Assembly (NCBI GenBank): GCA_964019155.1
Contig: OZ025240.1
Location: 21,226,521 to 21,290,520 of the forward strand
Origin: Osedax fenrisi
Taxonomy: Eukaryota > Annelida > Polychaeta > Sabellida > Siboglinidae
DNA: 64,000 nt
Reading direction: 5' to 3'
The notes beneath the pieces are model-generated. The model made no database searches. It worked only from the letters and a program-made list of their open reading frames with translations, and was not told the origin of the DNA. Position numbers and translations under genes: made by a program. Numbering within the stretch: the first letter of the stretch is position 1; every line of letters begins with the position of its first letter. Positions 63,769 through 64,000 of the stretch are shown piece after piece.

Positions 63769-63939
63769 TTTTATATCATAGTTACATTACATATTTAAAT
63801 ATTTGATATACTGATAACATGTATAACAATGTATAACCCCGGGACATTACATTAGCTAAAAGTGACGGCACACACATACGAATATTCGATGCTTTTATAG
63901 ATTCCACCAATCCTCTGCACGAGACCACTGTTAATCAAG
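46497..63939 (+). CDS. Secreted protein with IgGFc-binding N-terminal domain (partial, 8 exons)
   Basis: Exons are 46497-46560, 48587-48733, 51270-51359, 53063-53229, 53573-53677, 54090-54152, 62269-62476 and 63856-63939. Phases (1,1,1,0,0,0,1,1) match and give 309 residues before the window ends. Exon 1 is a signal peptide (hydrophobic LYYIALLIFADF). The rest follows the IgGFc-binding domain pattern known from FCGBP and invertebrate relatives: KGREFVICFTEN, VIRIFVTST, ISSGDITVQG-like segment, YLALPVHVLSVDYYAIAH, IVGVYKHTRVAITFP, LLDTFVTFQ, DLSGTRIQSDKPVSVFSG, DHMVEHLPPVHSWGSEFF and DAFRIVAKSDGTHIRIF. FCGBP is a mucus-associated secreted protein; the role here is unknown. The intron after exon 3 has a GC donor. 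The exon 5 donor could also be at 53653. Confidence 0.88.
46821..46873. repeat. (TA)n microsatellite
   Basis: Uninterrupted TA tract in intron 1 of the IgGFc-type gene. Confidence 0.95.
47632..47875 (-). repeat. 5'-truncated LINE 3' end
   Basis: An ATC repeat (47636-47656 on the complement) followed by sequence matching the 3' part of the LINE remnant at 58660-59930, including ATTTATTTAGACACTCAAAT. Confidence 0.75.
48587..48733 (+). CDS. IgGFc-type gene exon 2
   Basis: Acceptor CTACCAG| then INTNKGREFVICFTENRSLV through VTSTHHEDVYVNISMPLFPA, phase 1 at donor GCCG|GTAGGT. KG.EF...F.EN is the domain's opening signature. Confidence 0.9.
48785..48960 (+). repeat. Dispersed repeat pair, copy A
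   Basis: Shares TTAAAACCATGGATG, TATATATGGTTATA and the 3' end CTCCACCAAAATAAAA with an inverted copy at 60035-60245. It starts about 50 bp after exon 2. Family unknown, SINE-like in size. Confidence 0.7.
49180..50880 (-). pseudogene. Degenerate RTE-like LINE
   Basis: Minus-strand fragments in order: NSDHDLVLCNIILKLRSQN (endonuclease end), QWPDLWSTSLIIPISKKG and FSNYRTI...LISHTSKILL (reverse transcriptase start), ENVEYFKYLGVMLTNSGN, YYYETWTLLEESKKKIRGFE, and a GNRKRGRPKKKWL tail. Many stops and shifts separate them. It lies in intron 2 and is related to the LINE at 54940-57905 but older. Confidence 0.82.
51270..51359 (+). CDS. IgGFc-type gene exon 3 (GC donor)
   Basis: Acceptor CTGTTAG| then ENFILKPGSMVVKNYPYNVH and LLDSGYSTK, phase 1. 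The frame stops right after (GGC TAG); the only donor fitting the next exon is AAAG|GCTAGT, a GC-AG intron. Confidence 0.82.
52027..53043 (+). repeat. 61-bp minisatellite, about 17 copies
   Basis: The unit starts CATACTAGCCTCAGAGCCGA and ends CACCTAGTGGTAA. Two main variants differ in the middle: CCTAGTGTAACACCACCACT (A) and CCGAGTGTAACATAACTACA (B), plus one hybrid. Order is about B A A B A A hybrid B A A A B A A A A then a partial copy. It ends 19 bp before exon 4. Each copy holds GAGTGTAAGC, a donor-like sequence. Confidence 0.95.
53063..53229 (+). CDS. IgGFc-type gene exon 4
   Basis: Acceptor CCTTCAG| then IYIVSSGDITVQGASINDLS through YLALPVHVLSVDYYAIAH to GPTQ, phase 0 at donor CTCAG|GTTATT. 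A donor at CAAG|GTCCTA paired with a shifted exon 5 acceptor would also keep frame. Confidence 0.9.
53573..53677 (+). CDS. IgGFc-type gene exon 5
   Basis: Acceptor TTATCAG| then IGIVGVYKHTRVAITFPRNR and EISLKSS. The end is uncertain: donor GTATTC after 53677 or GTTAGT after 53653 both keep phase 0. Confidence 0.75.
54090..54152 (+). CDS. IgGFc-type gene exon 6
   Basis: 21 codons reading VTNLMRGNMALILLDTFVTF then Q, between acceptor ATTTTAG| and donor TTTCAG|GTTTTA, phase 0. It joins smoothly to the next exon's IQSSDDLSGT. Confidence 0.78.
54940..57905 (-). mobile_element. RTE-like LINE, 5'-truncated
   Basis: The coding region opens in the endonuclease (TGNLEELEYEMKKY, just after a TGA), so the first few dozen codons are missing, consistent with 5' truncation at insertion. 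The 3' boundary near 54940 is approximate. It sits antisense in intron 6 of the IgGFc-type gene. Confidence 0.82.
55320..57884 (-). CDS. RTE-like LINE ORF2: endonuclease-reverse transcriptase
   Basis: 854 open codons. Endonuclease motifs: LGLCEVRW, YAPTSDYTDEQ, IIQGDWNAKIG, HNQIDYILMKRR and GSDHDLVMI. Reverse transcriptase motifs: GKAAGVDNIPAEL, NYRTISLISHASKVMLKII, EEQAGFMKDRSTKEQIF, IFIDFRKEFDRVW, GVRQGCLLSPTLFNIF and the catalytic LRFADDI, then FKYLGSIINENGS and LYACETWTL. A TAA at 55320 ends it early: the same frame goes on with TDILTTVKRRKLKWYGHV, and after a one-base loss near 55205 with RSRGRPKKQWIDNIKEW. So one nonsense and one frameshift remove about 110 C-terminal residues. Confidence 0.87.
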   Translation of the reverse strand: MEYEMKKYTWQVLGLCEVRWKGSGNVVTDNGNHLYYSGEEKYHKNGVGFLIHKDIKDFVAEFKPISSRICTLRLKAKPLNISIIQIYAPTSDYTDEQIEIFYSSLQDIIDKTHKKDMLIIQGDWNAKIGTDSLTDWNEYCGPSCNNSTNDRGIRLLEFICYNDMILANTLGIHKSSRIATWHSPDGTTHNQIDYILMKRRFKSGINVAKTRVYNKADIGSDHDLVMISFKQKFKSQRKQKSIRKNYNIEQLSNNSSILAQYRDTIENEIKNKLMHNTINSDETTDILNRIISETATKVIGFKRKKTKPWITEDILELCDKRRSLKSQISNHLQEYNSQNKRIRKNMKQAKENWLNNECKDIDNSFASNRSKKAYSIIKALTKKKSEMINTILSKDGKVLSEDTHIIKRWTEYCQELYNYESRGDKNLLKMIDEQHEEERDDSILRDEVVNSIYSLKHGKAAGVDNIPAELITYAGEGMTDILHKICSNIWETGIWPEIWTKSLIITLPKKGNLQHCSNYRTISLISHASKVMLKIIKNRLQPQADRIIAEEQAGFMKDRSTKEQIFNLRILCEKHNLQQQNLYHIFIDFRKEFDRVWQNALWSSMKKYNIDTKLINLIQSLYEKASSAVIHKGICGDWFPTKTGVRQGCLLSPTLFNIFLEDIMNDALSNHTGSIKINGRNITNLRFADDIDGLAGSEEELINLTECLFKSANRFGMEINPSKTKLMLNDDNCQPNIDIHGEIIETVKSFKYLGSIINENGSRKEILSRAAQASQAYSNLKIIWNDKDIRLKYKLKLMDSLVNSIFLYACETWTLTAELEKRILAFEMKNIRKLLGITYLDRVTNQEIIDRISS
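58640..59930 (-). pseudogene. Degenerate LINE (CR1/L2 type)
   Basis: The minus strand reads SFDTLDHYI-like reverse transcriptase remnants near 59800, then LLTHSLVLSRLKYCNTFIIG at about 59240 (open 59348-58998) and EFGKK...RLEFLEHFTRKFNED near 58900. Its 3' end resembles 47632-47875. In intron 6. Confidence 0.75.
60035..60245 (-). repeat. Dispersed repeat pair, copy B
   Basis: Inverted copy of 48785-48960, carrying a TA run (60178-60211) inside. Confidence 0.7.
60246..61748. other. Intron 6 remainder: nothing recognised
   Basis: AT-rich, with a TA run at 60812-60858 and a near-duplicate TCTTATAAGATATAGTTATC / TCTTATAAAATATAGTTATC at 61270 and 61321, unit about 52 bp. Confidence 0.45.
61749..61892 (+). 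repeat. Dispersed repeat, copy 2
   Basis: Matches 43942-44090 in the same orientation. It is followed by a GC-richer unidentified stretch (61910-62150) with no credible ORF. Confidence 0.7.
62269..62476 (+). CDS. IgGFc-type gene exon 7
   Basis: Acceptor ACCCCCAG| then 69 codons with DLSGTRIQSDKPVSVFSG, DHMVEHLPPVHSWGSEFF and VANRTSGDAFRIV, phase 1 at donor GTAG|GTCGGT. This is the best-conserved part of the domain. Confidence 0.93.
62471..62522 (+). repeat. 8-bp tandem repeat at exon 7 donor
   Basis: About six copies of GTAGGTCA/GTAGGTCG. The first copy provides the exon 7 splice donor; each later copy could act as a similar donor. Confidence 0.9.
62587..62890. mobile_element. Foldback MITE with about 105-bp arms
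   Basis: Left arm GGTTCCCCCTACGTTTACCA through TTCCAGCGCCCCTAAG to TTTCAATAGAGAA; the right arm (62784-62890), reverse complemented, reads GGTCCCCCCAACTTTTACCA through TTCCAGCCCTCC to TTTCAATAGAGAA. No ORF. It lies in intron 7. Confidence 0.8.
62891..63855. other. Intron 7 remainder: nothing recognised
   Basis: A G-rich then C-rich hairpin (GGGGGGTATGTCCCCCC, about 62922) is followed by AT-rich DNA with TA runs at 63705-63765. Confidence 0.45.
63856..63939 (+). CDS. IgGFc-type gene exon 8
   Basis: Acceptor ACATTAG| then AKSDGTHIRIFDAFIDSTNP and LHETTVNQ, phase 1 at donor CAAG|GTTACA. It continues FRIV from exon 7. Confidence 0.85.
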
Positions 63940-64000
63940 GTTACACATATATATATACACTTTATTTAGTTATTTTATATAGCTAATTTTTATTATGAAA

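Overview
The window looks like nuclear DNA of an invertebrate animal. It is strongly AT-rich, and its genes are split into short exons with GT-AG introns up to about 9 kb. It carries many TA and TG microsatellites, several non-LTR retrotransposons and many small DNA transposons with terminal inverted repeats. A secreted IgGFc-binding-type protein, a HIP1-type endocytic adaptor and an animal-type uridine-cytidine kinase fit a metazoan. The species or phylum cannot be named from the sequence. The genes do not appear as long ORFs; they were rebuilt by joining exons in matching phase.

Four protein genes are supported. (1) A HIP1/Sla2-family gene on the minus strand, with seven exons between 13218 and 33, running off the left edge and encoding the N-terminal ANTH domain. 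(2) A complete uridine-cytidine kinase gene on the plus strand, with seven exons from 13617 to 30414 and 268 residues. It starts about 400 bp from the HIP1 start in a head-to-head arrangement. (3) A complete CKS1-type cyclin-dependent kinase regulatory subunit on the minus strand, with three exons from 35693 to 31994 and 74 residues, tail-to-tail with the kinase gene. (4) A secreted protein with an IgGFc-binding N-terminal domain on the plus strand, with eight exons from 46497 to 63939, running off the right edge. The four genes do not form an obvious pathway.

Introns and intergenic DNA are full of mobile DNA. UCK intron 1 holds a 7.1 kb hAT-like element with a perfect 8-bp target duplication, and inside it sits an almost intact CR1/L2-type LINE. 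The LINE's two ORFs are in one frame, separated by a UGA followed by CUA, a known leaky stop context. Other elements include a piggyBac-like MITE (TTAA), a mariner-like MITE (TA), several hAT-like MITEs with 8-bp duplications, long foldback elements, an RTE-like LINE with one stop and one frameshift, and eroded LINE and hAT transposase remnants.

The most unusual pattern is tandem repeats at splice sites. In UCK the exon 4 splice donor lies in the first of 11 copies of a 49-bp repeat. In the IgGFc-type gene a 61-bp minisatellite of about 17 copies ends 19 bp before an exon, and an 8-bp repeat starts on another donor. Two HIP1 splice sites also abut tandem repeats. No CRISPR array, tRNA, rRNA or prokaryotic feature was seen.
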